NCBI GenBank assembly: GCA_003223645.1
Contig: QHVT01000006.1
Span: 1 to 64,000, forward strand
Reading direction: 5' to 3'
DNA from: Acidobacteriota bacterium
Lineage (GTDB): Bacteria; Acidobacteriota; Thermoanaerobaculia; Gp7-AA8
DNA length: 64,000 nt
Below the pieces are notes generated by a model. The model saw only the letters and a list, made by a program, of their open reading frames with translations. It had not been told where the DNA came from and made no database searches. Made by a program: the position numbers and the translations under genes. Of the stretch, positions 42,225 through 51,187 are shown piece after piece; the stretch's first letter is position 1; every line of letters begins with the position of its first letter.

Positions 42225-43280
42225 ATGCAGAAGATCGATCGTTTCCTTCGACTGATGAACGACCGCAGCGCGTCGGACTTTCACCTCACGGTTGGACGGC
42301 CGCCGATGGTGCGCGCTTCCGGATCGATGGAGACGATCCGCTACCGGATGATCTCTGAGACCGATTTCACGGAGTTGCTGCAGCCGATCACGCCGCCGTC
42401 GCTGTGGGACTTGTTCGTCGCGACGGGCGACGCCGACTACTCGTACGAGATTCCCGGACTCTCGCGCTATCGCGTGAATCTCTTTCGCCAGCAGCGCGGA
42501 GCCGGCGCCGTCTTCCGCGTGATTCCGACGAAGATCATGACCATCGAGCAGCTCGGTCTGCCCGAACAGGTGCGGCGCATCGCGTCGATCCGCAGCGGCC
42601 TCGTGCTCGTCACCGGACCGACCGGCTCCGGCAAATCGACCACGCTCGCGGCGATCATCGATCTGATCAACGAGACGCGCAGCCTGCACATCATCACGAT
42701 CGAAGATCCGATCGAGTTCGTGCATCCGAACAAAAAGTGCCTGATCCATCAGCGCGAGATCGGGACGCACGCGAAGAGCTTCGCGGAAGCGCTGAAGGCC
42801 GCAGGGCGTGAAGATCCGGATCTGATTCTCGTCGGCGAGATGCGCGATCTCGACACGATCTCGATGGCGCTTTCGGCGGCGGAGCGCGGGACGCTCGTGT
42901 TCGGGACGCTGCACACGAACAACGCCGCGAAGACGATGGACCGCATCATCAGCGTCTTTCCCGCCGGGGAGCAGGAAGGCATTCGCAACGTCCTCGGCGA
43001 AACGATCCGTGCCGTGCTCGCGCAGCAGCTGCTCCAGCAGGCCGGCGGCGGCCGCGTCGCGGCGCTGGAGATCCTGTTCAGTTCTCCGGCCATCGGCAAC
43101 ATGATCCGCGAAGGCAAAACCTCGCAGATCACGTCGGCGATTCAAACGGGCGTGCGCGAGGGAATGGTGGAAATGGACACATCGATCCGCCGCCTGTACG
43201 AAGCCGGGCGCATTACGGCGCGCGCCGCGTACGACAAGGCGATCGACAAGGAACAGTTCAAGGAGTTGGAGAACGCGTGA
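42225..43280 (+). CDS. pilT: Type IV pilus retraction ATPase PilT
   Basis: 351 aa, usual length. Walker A GPTGSGKS near 131-138, Asp box TIEDPIEFVHP, Walker B DPDLILVGEMRD, His box GTLVFGTLHTNNAAKTMDRI, and GNMIREGKTSQ matching the AIRNLIRE retraction motif. Hexameric motor that disassembles pili for twitching. No pilin or pilB gene is in the window. Confidence 0.95.
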   Translation: MQKIDRFLRLMNDRSASDFHLTVGRPPMVRASGSMETIRYRMISETDFTELLQPITPPSLWDLFVATGDADYSYEIPGLSRYRVNLFRQQRGAGAVFRVIPTKIMTIEQLGLPEQVRRIASIRSGLVLVTGPTGSGKSTTLAAIIDLINETRSLHIITIEDPIEFVHPNKKCLIHQREIGTHAKSFAEALKAAGREDPDLILVGEMRDLDTISMALSAAERGTLVFGTLHTNNAAKTMDRIISVFPAGEQEGIRNVLGETIRAVLAQQLLQQAGGGRVAALEILFSSPAIGNMIREGKTSQITSAIQTGVREGMVEMDTSIRRLYEAGRITARAAYDKAIDKEQFKELENA

Positions 43281-44047
43281 CGCCGAGGACGTTGGGAATC
43301 GCCCACTGCCGTTCATTGCTGTCGTCCGGCCAGAAACCCGTCTCATAACTTCCCGCGAGATCGAGATCGACTCCGCCGGCATGAATTGAGAGACTTGCCT
43401 CCGGGCCTCCCTCTAAATGCATCGCACCGGCAATATTCAGAGGAAGACTCAACAACAGAGCGTTGAAATCCTTCATCGAGTATGGCGCGCGCGAGAACAG
43501 GAAGAGGAGGCGGCCACTATTGTCGATCGCCAATGCCACCTCACTCCATCGCCTGTCATTTGCAGCCCACACGTTCTTGCGAGTCTTCGTAATGAGTCTG
43601 AGATTTTGAATGACGACGTCGTAGCCCGCGGCCCGCTCTGTTCCGTCGGAATCGAGATCCAGCCAAAGAGCGCCGTTCCGACTTGATCGCCACAACAGCG
43701 CGATAGTCATTCCACTGTGGATTATTCAAGTGCCGGCCGTGACGAAGATAGCCGACGTTGGATTTGTGGTCGGCCTGGAACATGCCGGCGTTGATCGCGA
43801 CGGCGAGGCGTGAGGTTCGGCACCACTTCGCGGCCGTCTGCGGGGCTTGATGCGTCTCGGAGGAAAGGGCGACCGTCATCTTTGCGACTGCCGGATTGAC
43901 GCGCACGATGTAGAGCTGGCCTTTGGTTGCGAGCTCGACTCCCGGTTGGAGCTTGCGCCAGGAAATGGCGGTGGGGACGCCGGCGGACGTTGCGTGCAAT
44001 CCGATCGACAAACACGCAATCGCAAGGGCAGTGGTACGGCGTTTCAT
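43258..44047 (-). pseudogene. Frameshifted phosphodiester glycosidase (NAGPA-like) gene
   Basis: The first half (ATG 44047) has a signal peptide and family motifs AVAINAGMFQADHKSNVGYL and NPQWNDYRAVVAIKSE. It then runs into Arg/Ser noise. The adjacent frame picks up RNGALWLDLDSDGTERAAGY and continues to DFNALLLSLPLNIAGAMHLE and GGPEASL, ending at 43258. A single one-base shift near 43680 would restore about 262 aa. The family cleaves GlcNAc-1-P-type phosphodiesters. Either a recent inactivation or a base-calling error in this record. Confidence 0.75.
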
Positions 44048-44520
44048 CGGCGCTCTTGAGCGCTCACAAGATCATTCAGAAGCGCCACCATACGCAAATA
44101 GTCGTGAGCTGCTTCCTCATGGCGACGCTCCGCTGAATGGACCCACTGGCGGACCTCTTCATACGTCGAGCGTTGGTCCATCGCAATTACGCCCGACTCA
44201 TAGCGATGGAGTGTCTGTTTTAGACGTAAGGTCAGCAAGCTCTCCAGCAATTGCCGAAGCCGCACTTCATAAGGAGTGAAGGCACCCGACTCACGAAGAT
44301 CTGCCGGGATGCGCTGAAGATAGGACGCCAGGTCATCGATCTCTGCGATCAACTCGATCTCGTTGTCGACGTCAAGCGCGTTCATCAAAGCCACCAACGG
44401 ATGCCCAAATCCGCCCTTTTTCGATACCGAGGCGTGTGCGCCCAAACCAGCTGCGGATCTCGCCTTCGCACTCGTGAGATTCAAATCCGAACGCGCCGAC
44501 GCGATCGCGATGAAGTACAT
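44044..44520 (-). CDS. Helical protein of unknown function
   Basis: 158 aa; a start at ATG 44385 (113 aa) is equally possible because residues 1-45 are low-complexity. The core is helical and acidic (IELIAEIDDLASYLQRIPAD, HSAERRHEEAAHDYLRMVAL). No family recognised. Its stop overlaps the start of the glycosidase gene in ATGA, so it was translated together with it. Confidence 0.6.
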   Translation of the reverse strand: MYFIAIASARSDLNLTSAKARSAAGLGAHASVSKKGGFGHPLVALMNALDVDNEIELIAEIDDLASYLQRIPADLRESGAFTPYEVRLRQLLESLLTLRLKQTLHRYESGVIAMDQRSTYEEVRQWVHSAERRHEEAAHDYLRMVALLNDLVSAQERR

Positions 44521-44569
44521 CGACCAAGATCGTCTCGACGAATACGAGTACTGGCGTACCGCGGAATCG

Positions 44570-44719
44570 CTACGGCGCCGAGCGGCCGCGCAAGAAGTGC
44601 AGGATGAACGCGATGATCGCGAGGATGATCAGCACATGGATGAACGCTGATGTTACGTGGAAGGCGAGGAAACCCGCGAGCCAGAGAACGAGCAGAATGA
44701 TGGCGATTATGAGAAGCAT
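44570..44719 (-). CDS. 49-aa lmo0937-type membrane protein
   Basis: ATG 44719 to TAG 44570. Two hydrophobic helices (MLLIIAIILLVLWLAGFLAF and FIHVLIILAIIAFILHFL) with a short basic end RGRSAP, the pattern of the widespread lmo0937 family, usually annotated on sequence alone. GGAGGT lies just upstream. Function unknown; often stress-associated. Confidence 0.85.
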   Translation of the reverse strand: MLLIIAIILLVLWLAGFLAFHVTSAFIHVLIILAIIAFILHFLRGRSAP

Positions 44720-44774
44720 GGCCACCTCCGGGCTGTCTCATCAGCACGTTTGGTGCCTGAGGCGATGCCGGCGG

Positions 44775-45443
44775 TTAGAACAGCTTTTCCAACAACGCGT
44801 GCCGCACGTAGAACGCGCCGAGCTTGAGCGCGTCGTCTTCGTCGTCCGCGGTGAACGTCAGCTTCTTGAGTCGCAGCAGCGGGACTTTGCGGAAGCGGCG
44901 GAAGTTCAGCTCGACGTAGATCGGCGTGCCGCGGATGGCGCGCGAGACGTTGGCGGTGCCGGGCGAGATGCCGCGCACGAATTGGTCGACGAGCGTGCGC
45001 AGCTGCGCGTTTTCCGGGATCGCGTTCGTCGTCCAGATGTCGATCCATCCGGTCGGGCCGTAGGTGAGGCGATAGCGCGTCGCGGCGATTTTGTTGACGG
45101 TGCCGCCGACGGGACGCTCGAGCACCGGCGCGATCGATCGCTCCAGCGCACCGGCGGCTCCGGCGATCTTCGTCAGCGTCGACGCGATGTCGGAGATCGG
45201 AACGTCGACGTACATCCGCGCGAGCGGATTCATCACCGTCACCGCGCGATCGCCGCTGCGACTGAATCCGTTCAGCCAGAACGTCTCGGCGCGCACGCCG
45301 CGCGCGTAGACGTGCAGGTCGATCGTGCCGAACTTGCCGAGGTAGGGGAAGACGGCGGCGGGAGACGCTTCGAGCTGCAGGTGATAGGGCTGCGCGGCGA
45401 AGGAGGGGAGTGCGACGAGGAGGAGGACGAGGAAACGGAGCAC
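44775..45443 (-). CDS. Secreted protein of unknown function
   Basis: 222 aa with a signal peptide (MLRFLVLLLVALPSFAA). The mature part is beta-rich (YHLQLEASPAAVFPYLGKFG, YRLTYGPTGWIDIWTTN) with a basic C-terminal segment. It could be a START-like or lipid-binding fold, but I see no diagnostic motif. Divergent from the cyclase-family gene with 41 bp between them. Confidence 0.8.
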   Translation of the reverse strand: MLRFLVLLLVALPSFAAQPYHLQLEASPAAVFPYLGKFGTIDLHVYARGVRAETFWLNGFSRSGDRAVTVMNPLARMYVDVPISDIASTLTKIAGAAGALERSIAPVLERPVGGTVNKIAATRYRLTYGPTGWIDIWTTNAIPENAQLRTLVDQFVRGISPGTANVSRAIRGTPIYVELNFRRFRKVPLLRLKKLTFTADDEDDALKLGAFYVRHALLEKLF

Positions 45444-45484
45444 TGAGCGAAAGGTATAACAGAAAATAGAAAGAGGAGGATCGA

Positions 45485-46273
45485 ATGACTCTCGTCCGTT
45501 CGCTCTGTTTGATCGTTTCTCTCACGAATGCTGCGCTTGCGGCGGAGCCGACGCTTGCCGACGCGCTGCGCGTCATCCGGAGCAAGCAGCTCGTCGATCT
45601 CACGCACTCCTTCAGTCCGACGACGCCGGTGTGGGGCGGCTTCGGGCAGGCGACGATGAGCGCGGCCTGCGATCCGAAGACGCACCGCCCTTTCACGATC
45701 GAGCAGGACGGATTTCGCACGACCTTCTATTCGCTGGTCGGCCAGTACGGCACACACGTCGATCCGCCGGCGCATTTCCGCGGCGACGGCCTGACCATGG
45801 ATCAGATCCCATTGAGAGACATGATCCTGCCGCTGGTGGTGTTCGACATCACTCCGATGCTCGCCACCGATCCGAATCACGCGCTCAGCGTCGGCGACAT
45901 CACCGCGTGGGAGAAAGTGCACGGGCGCATTCCCGCCGGCGCATTCGCCGCGCTGCGCACGGACATGGGCAAAGAGTGGGAAAGCAACCCGCAGCACTTC
46001 AAACGGAGTCCGTTTCCGGCATGGTCGCTCGCCGCGATCAAGTTCCTCTTCGACGAGCGCAACGTGACGGCGATCGGTCACGAGTCGCTCGACACCGACA
46101 CGACGGACGCGATGGAGTCGGAGACGTGGATCCTGAAGCAGAACCATTTTCAGATCGAGGCGATGGCGAACCTCGACCAGGTACCTGCAACCGGCGCGGT
46201 CATCGTCGTCACCTGGCCAAAGGTGGAGAACGGCTTCGGATTCCCGGCGCGGGCGTTTGCGATCTTGCCGTGA
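45485..46273 (+). CDS. Exported cyclase-family (kynurenine-formamidase-like) hydrolase
   Basis: 262 aa with a signal peptide (about 1-20). Family metal motif H-G/T-H-x-D-P-x-H appears as YGTHVDPPAHF, with later metal or catalytic residues in IGHESLDTDTT. Family members hydrolyse formylkynurenine, isatin or related amides with Mn or Zn. Export to the periplasm argues against tryptophan breakdown in the cytoplasm. Substrate unknown. Confidence 0.9.
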   Translation: MTLVRSLCLIVSLTNAALAAEPTLADALRVIRSKQLVDLTHSFSPTTPVWGGFGQATMSAACDPKTHRPFTIEQDGFRTTFYSLVGQYGTHVDPPAHFRGDGLTMDQIPLRDMILPLVVFDITPMLATDPNHALSVGDITAWEKVHGRIPAGAFAALRTDMGKEWESNPQHFKRSPFPAWSLAAIKFLFDERNVTAIGHESLDTDTTDAMESETWILKQNHFQIEAMANLDQVPATGAVIVVTWPKVENGFGFPARAFAILP

Positions 46274-46277
46274 TGCG

Positions 46278-46712
46278 CTACGGCAATTCGCGGATGTGCG
46301 CCGCGAAGATCTCGTTGAACAGCGCGCCCGGCCGCCGCGCGCGCAGTCGATCGAGGACGGCCGGACCCGGAAGGCCGAGGCGATTCAGGATGCGGCCGGC
46401 GACGAGAGCGGAGCGATTGAATCCCATGCCGCAATGCGACAGCACGCGACGCCCGTTCGCGACGAGATGCGCGCCGAGCGCGGTGATCGCCTCCAGCTTT
46501 TGCAGGTCGGGGAGCTCCTCATCGAAGATGGGGAAGTAGACGTACAGACATCCACCCGGCGCCGTCGGGATGCATTCGTCGAGACCACCTTCGAGATCGA
46601 TGACCGTGTCGATGCCGTAGGACGAGACGATCGACCAATCCCTGATGACCGGCGAGATGTATAGGTGGCCGAGGTCATCCACCGGATAGAGCGTCGAGAG
46701 ATCGAGGGGCAT
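46278..46712 (-). CDS. Dual-specificity protein phosphatase
   Basis: 144 aa. Signature C-x5-R in SHCGMGFNRSAL (C94, R100), preceded by a plausible general-acid region FPIFDEELPD. Hydrolyses phosphotyrosine or phosphoserine/threonine. It could counter the Hanks kinase at 29929-32664 (inference). Convergent with the cyclase-family gene, 4 bp apart. Confidence 0.92.
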   Translation of the reverse strand: MPLDLSTLYPVDDLGHLYISPVIRDWSIVSSYGIDTVIDLEGGLDECIPTAPGGCLYVYFPIFDEELPDLQKLEAITALGAHLVANGRRVLSHCGMGFNRSALVAGRILNRLGLPGPAVLDRLRARRPGALFNEIFAAHIRELP

Positions 46713-46797
46713 GACGTGATTCTCGCACGCGCGCTGATCGAATCTTCTAACCTAACCTCAGATCGATGCCCCTCATGGGGGGACGCTCTGAACAAGG

Positions 46798-46880
46798 CGT
46801 CATCCTGAGTCGGCGAAGCGCGACGAAGGATCTCGAAATGCGAAAGCCCTGCAATTTCGAGATCCTTCACCGTCTTCATG
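46798..46880. repeat. Palindromic repeat family A, copy 5 (degenerate)
   Basis: GTCATCCTGAGTCGGCGAAG with GAAGGATCTC...GAGATCCTTC arms; the right end has lost the GGATGAC terminus. Confidence 0.75.
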
Positions 46881-46904
46881 GACTGTGAAAATTTCCAAGA
46901 GCTT

Positions 46905-47000
46905 TGTGGCGACCGCTGCCCCCAGCGGTCGCGGCGGCGCTTGCGCGCCGCTGGCGCCGCCATTAGGCGGCGCTGTGACCGCTGAGGCAGCGGTCACCAC
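46905..47000. repeat. Palindromic repeat family C, copy 2
   Basis: TGTGGCGACCGCTGCCCCCAG...CTGAGGCAGCGGTCACCACA, without the tandem extension seen at 39273. Confidence 0.9.
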
Positions 47001-47014
47001 ATTCTTCTAATGAC

Positions 47015-47152
47015 AGCCCCTCATCCGCCCTTCGGGCACCTTCTCCCCGCATGCGGGGAGAAGGGCAACAAATCTCGATGCTCGTACATGTTGCCCCTCG
47101 CCCCGCATGCGGGGAGAGGGTGGCGCGAAGCGCCGGGTGAGGGGCGGTCATT
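47015..47152. repeat. Palindromic repeat family H
   Basis: Two CCCCGCATGCGGGG cores inside CCCTC...GAGGG arms, with a GGCGCGAAGCGCC stem. Families A, C and H together fill the 530-bp gap 46713-47242; no gene is visible there. Confidence 0.85.
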
Positions 47153-47242
47153 ACGGCCGAGGTCTGCGCATCGCGCGGTGGGCCGGCTCGGATGACGGAC
47201 ATTCTGACTTGTTCAGAGTCTCCCTGGCGCTCGGCGTTCGAC

Positions 47243-48181
47243 TTATTGCGGTTTCGGCATCGCGGCATCGGCGGCGGCGGCTTCCGCATCGGTGAGCAGG
47301 CGGATGATTGCGTACTGCGGGTTGCGCGCGACCAGGAAGGTCTCTCCCGGCTCTTTGCCGGTGAACGCCACTTTGAAGTCCTGCGTCAGATCGGCGAACG
47401 GGACCCGGCCGACATATCCACCGTATTGTGCAGACGGCTGCGATGAGTATTTCCGCGCGAGGTCGGAGAAATTCTCGCCTTCCTGCGCGCGCCTCAGAAC
47501 GTCGTACGCGATCGTGCTGTCGGCCACGACGATCAGGCGGAAGGGCACGGTGCGGCCCGACTCTCCGCCGGACGCCAGATCTTCCGCGGTCATGAACGGC
47601 CGCGTGAGCACACTCTTCGCGATCGTGAGCGTCGTCTCGTCGAACACCTTTTGCGACGGTCCGTCGAGCTCGAACTGCGCCGCGAGTTTGTCGTCGTGGA
47701 AGCGGAACCCGATGTCCATCGACTTCGTCCCGGTGACGCGCTCGGCCGCTGCATTTCTGTAGATCCACGAATGGACGTTGACCATCCGCTGGAACTGCGG
47801 CATGGTCGACCCAAACGGCTGCCGCACCGCCGTGACGATCTGGTTCGGCTCGCCGAGGAGGACGTACACGAGGCCGCGGTCCGTCTGCGAGCCCGGCGTC
47901 TTGCCGAAGCGGAAGCGCCGGTCGGCTTCGGTGATGCGCGTCTCGATCTGCTGCCGCAGCTCGTTGACCGGCGTATCGGGAGTGGGATCGCGGCGCGCCC
48001 AGAAGAGATCGACGAACGCCTTCGCCTCGGCATCGGTCCGCAGCGCCGCCCACTCCGTCTTCTCGTGCTTCATCATGAGATAGCGGATGGCGCTGTTTCC
48101 CCAGTTCAGGTACTGAGGCGAGACTTGAGCGGCGACGTTTGTCGCGATGAGGGCGGCTAGCAATAGAGTCGTGCGGCGCAT
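47243..48181 (-). CDS. GWxTD-domain/parvulin-like secreted protein
   Basis: 312 aa from ATG 48181, with a signal peptide (1-19). Residues 25-170 are a GWxTD domain (EKTEWAALRTDAEAKAFVDL, then FWARRDPTP). Residues about 225-300 resemble a PpiC rotamase (AQEGENFSDLARKYSSQPSA, YGGYVGRVPFADLT). GWxTD proteins are common in Acidobacteriota and their function is not established. The parvulin part suggests a role in envelope protein folding. Confidence 0.9.
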   Translation of the reverse strand: MRRTTLLLAALIATNVAAQVSPQYLNWGNSAIRYLMMKHEKTEWAALRTDAEAKAFVDLFWARRDPTPDTPVNELRQQIETRITEADRRFRFGKTPGSQTDRGLVYVLLGEPNQIVTAVRQPFGSTMPQFQRMVNVHSWIYRNAAAERVTGTKSMDIGFRFHDDKLAAQFELDGPSQKVFDETTLTIAKSVLTRPFMTAEDLASGGESGRTVPFRLIVVADSTIAYDVLRRAQEGENFSDLARKYSSQPSAQYGGYVGRVPFADLTQDFKVAFTGKEPGETFLVARNPQYAIIRLLTDAEAAAADAAMPKPQ

Positions 48182-48249
48182 GGTGGTTTCCGCGATCAGG
48201 ATGCATTGTACGGCCGTGCGCGGGCGACCGGGATTCTTGGACGCGCTGA

Positions 48250-50838
48250 TCATCCTGCGTTGCCTGCAAGAGCGGCAGCATGTTGCCTCGCTTTTTCGGC
48301 TTTGTCCGTGAGCCCAACCGCGGCGTATCCACGTGCGGCGGACTCGAAACATAAGATCGCCTGCCGTCGGTTGTGTCCCGGCTCGCCGGCCGCCATCTCC
48401 TGGTACGTGACGCCGAGGTTGTGCTGTGTCGTCGCCCAATCAGCCGGGAACTCGCGCTCGGTCCAGACACGCAACGCCGCCTCGTAACAGGCGATGGCCT
48501 TGGCGAGGTTCTCGCTTCGCGAGTAGGCATTCCCGAGATTGTTCTGCGTCATCGCCCAATCCGCCGGGAACTCGCGCTCGGTTCGGACGCGCAATGCCGC
48601 CTCGTAACAGGATATGGCCTTGGGAAGGTTCTCGCTTCGCCAGTAGGCAGTCCCGAGATTGTTCTGCGTCAGCGCCCAATCCGCCGGGAAGTCGCGCTCG
48701 GTCCAGACGCGTAAGGCCGCCTCGTAACAGGCGATGGCTTTGGTGAGGTTCTCGCTCCGATCGCCGGTCGGTAGGGACCAATATGCGTTTCCGAGATTGT
48801 TCTGCGTCGTCGCCCACTCTGCCGGCCCCTCACGCTCGGTCCACACATGCAACGCGGCCTCGAAACAAGCCATAGCCTTGGCGACGTTCTCGCTCCGATC
48901 TCCGGTTGGCAAGGAGCAATACGCGCTTCCGAGGTTGTTCTGCGTCCTGGCCCACGCGTCCGGATCCGACTCGAGGCTCAATCGACGAAGACGCGCTTCG
49001 TTCAGGCGGACATCTTCCGTGAAGCGGCACGTCTGGTTGAGGTAAATGCCGTACGCCCAAACAGCACGCGCGAAGAGCTCCGGCTCCCGCGCCTCCGCCC
49101 ATCCCACCGCCTGCTGCACGTTGTCGTATTCAGTGTCAATCCATCTCCGTGCGGCCCGCTGCGCTTCGCCCCCTTTTGCCCGCAACGCGTCGTCCGCTTG
49201 ATCGAGGCGCTCGATGAACCAGCGCGCGTGCGCGCCGGCGAGTTTTGCCTGCTCGTCCTCAGCGAGGCGCTCACCGGCGAACTGGCGCGTCGTGGCGAGC
49301 ACGGAGTAGCGTCCGGTCTCGCGATCGAAGCGGAGCAGCGACGCATCGACGAGGACGTCGAGGCTTGGGAGCGGAGTTTCAGCGACGCCGAGGGCGGCCT
49401 TATCGTCGAAGCCGCCCGCGAAAACGGCCAGACGCGGCAGCGCCTCACGCTCTTCCGCCGGCAGGCGCTCGAGCGCCCATTCGAGACATGCTTGCACGCT
49501 CGCATGCCGCTCGGCGAGCACGTGCCGCGCGCGCACGTCTTTGAGCCGCGTCTTCAAGTCCGCCGCGAGGTGTTGGAGTTGGCGCTTCGATGCGACGGCA
49601 GCGACGAGCTCGATGAGGTAGGGGAGCCCGTCGGTCGCGATGAGGACTTCCCTCATCGCGACGTCATCATTCGGCTGCCACCGTCTGTCGCGTTGTTGCG
49701 CGAGACCGACGAACAGGCGGTAACTCTCCAGCGCCGTCAGGTCGTCTTTCGTCTTCGTTTCCATCGGCTCGAGATCGACCACGCGCTCGCCCGGCACTTC
49801 GAGAGCGCGCTGGCTCGTGACGAGCACGCGCACGCCGGGCGTCGCCGCGACCCGCGGCACAAATCCCGCGGCGCTCATCACCGATTCGAAGTTGTCGAGG
49901 AGCAACAGCCGCTCGGTGCCGTGCAACTGTCTGCAGAGCGCGTCGAAGTCCGCCGCGTCCACCTCGGTGAGTCCAAGCGCATCGCGCAGCGCACCGAGGA
50001 GACCTTCGGGTGTATCGGATTTCGTCTCGAGCGACACGAACACCAGCTCGCGCGGCAGGCCGGCACCGCGCGCAAGGAGCGTCTCGATCGCCAGCCGTGT
50101 CTTGCCGACGCCGCCGGTCCCATGAAGCGTCACCAGCCGGTCCGCGCGCAACGCCTCTTCGAGCAGGGTCATCTCGCGTTCGCGGCCGACCCACGACGTC
50201 AGCCATGGATTCGGCAGCCGTTCGTGCGGCTGCGGCGGCGGCGCGGGCTGCATTGCGTCGTCCCACAGCACGTCGAAGATCTCGATCCGCTCCGAGACGC
50301 CTTTGAGCTGATACGAACCGTAGCTGTGATAGCGGAGGCCCGGAGCGGTCTTCGCGAGTGCCTTGGTCTCGCCCGAGCAATAGATTCGCTGGCCGCCCTT
50401 GAGCAATCCTTCGACGCGCGCCGCGATGTTGACCGCGTCACTGTCGTAGTCGTATTTCCCGTCGCGCGTCACGAGCGTTGCCGCCCCGGTATGCATTCCG
50501 ATGCGCACCGCGAGCGACTTCCCCGCGGCGTCGGCAATCGGCTCGTCGCGCAGGCTCCGCTGGATGGCAACCGCGCAGCGAACCGCGTCCTCCGCCTCGG
50601 CGAACGCGATGAGGAACGAGTCGCCGATCGTTTTCACTTCGAATCCGTGATGTTCCCGGAGAAGGGCGCCGATCCGCTCGTTGTGCGGACCGAGGAACCG
50701 CTCGCGGTACAACCGATTCCCGTCGCTCCCGCCGTGCGCCTCAACGAGCGTGTCGCGCAACGCCGTCGAGTCGACGATGTCAGTGAACATCAAGGTGACG
50801 GTGCCGGTCGGCGGCTGGCTGTTCAGGGGATCTCCCAC
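48250..50838 (-). CDS. Class III nucleotide cyclase-STAND ATPase-TPR regulator
   Basis: 862 aa. Cyclase domain 12-190 with metal Asp20 (FTDIVDST) and Asp73 (IGDSF), Lys69, and VNIAARVE (N137, R141); it looks catalytically intact and adenylate-type. ATPase 215-500 with Walker A LHGTGGVGKT (K246), LLLLDNFE as Walker B, and NB-ARC-like GLPYLIEL. TPRs run from about 600. Five units (48460-48960) are almost identical (NNLGNAYWS...KAIACYEAALRVWTERE), 40 or 46 residues each, from recent tandem duplication. Probably a signal-gated cAMP producer or transcription-linked STAND protein. Confidence 0.92.
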   Translation of the reverse strand: MGDPLNSQPPTGTVTLMFTDIVDSTALRDTLVEAHGGSDGNRLYRERFLGPHNERIGALLREHHGFEVKTIGDSFLIAFAEAEDAVRCAVAIQRSLRDEPIADAAGKSLAVRIGMHTGAATLVTRDGKYDYDSDAVNIAARVEGLLKGGQRIYCSGETKALAKTAPGLRYHSYGSYQLKGVSERIEIFDVLWDDAMQPAPPPQPHERLPNPWLTSWVGREREMTLLEEALRADRLVTLHGTGGVGKTRLAIETLLARGAGLPRELVFVSLETKSDTPEGLLGALRDALGLTEVDAADFDALCRQLHGTERLLLLDNFESVMSAAGFVPRVAATPGVRVLVTSQRALEVPGERVVDLEPMETKTKDDLTALESYRLFVGLAQQRDRRWQPNDDVAMREVLIATDGLPYLIELVAAVASKRQLQHLAADLKTRLKDVRARHVLAERHASVQACLEWALERLPAEEREALPRLAVFAGGFDDKAALGVAETPLPSLDVLVDASLLRFDRETGRYSVLATTRQFAGERLAEDEQAKLAGAHARWFIERLDQADDALRAKGGEAQRAARRWIDTEYDNVQQAVGWAEAREPELFARAVWAYGIYLNQTCRFTEDVRLNEARLRRLSLESDPDAWARTQNNLGSAYCSLPTGDRSENVAKAMACFEAALHVWTEREGPAEWATTQNNLGNAYWSLPTGDRSENLTKAIACYEAALRVWTERDFPADWALTQNNLGTAYWRSENLPKAISCYEAALRVRTEREFPADWAMTQNNLGNAYSRSENLAKAIACYEAALRVWTEREFPADWATTQHNLGVTYQEMAAGEPGHNRRQAILCFESAARGYAAVGLTDKAEKARQHAAALAGNAG
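48460..48960. repeat. Tandem coding repeats (TPR units)
   Basis: Five head-to-tail units of about 120 or 138 bp with very high nucleotide identity, each encoding one TPR plus linker. Units differ mainly by presence or absence of the SLPTGDR codons. Confidence 0.85.
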
Positions 50839-50886
50839 ACTTCGGAGTGACGGGCGGGGATCATTCCCTACCTCGGCAACATCGCG

Positions 50887-51177
50887 CTACGCCTGCTCGT
50901 CCGGAAGCGGCGGCAGGACGGCGGGCGGGGTGCGGGGGCGGCCGGCGGCGACGTGGCGGACGAGCTCACCCGGATCTACGCCGAGGACGAAGGCGAGATT
51001 GATGACGCAGGTGAGGCTGGGGAGATTGAGTCCGCGCTCCAGCAGGCCGAGATAGGTGGCAGTCATGTGCGAGTTGAGCGCGAAGCTCTGCAGGTTCCAA
51101 CCGCGCTGCAGGCGCAGGTCTTTGATGAGCTGTCCGAAGCGGAGCGCATCGGGGAGGACGGATCTCGATCGAGGCAT
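50887..51177 (-). CDS. XRE-family transcription regulator
   Basis: 96 aa from ATG 51177; the upstream ATG at 51207 lies within the operator array. Helix-turn-helix at about 8-65 (FGQLIKDLRLQRGWNLQSFA, TATYLGLLERGLNLPSLT, LAFVLGVDPGELV). No second domain. Its upstream region carries many copies of a CCAAGG/CCTTGG site, so it is a strong candidate for autoregulation and may also control the cyclase-STAND gene that follows 48 bp downstream. Confidence 0.9.
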   Translation of the reverse strand: MPRSRSVLPDALRFGQLIKDLRLQRGWNLQSFALNSHMTATYLGLLERGLNLPSLTCVINLAFVLGVDPGELVRHVAAGRPRTPPAVLPPLPDEQA

Positions 51178-51187
51178 CGTGCCGTTG

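Noticed and set aside
44363-44650. 95-codon plus-strand ORF overlapping the lmo0937-type gene
   Set aside because: Its charged C-terminus is the antisense of a clear two-helix membrane protein with its own ribosome-binding site.
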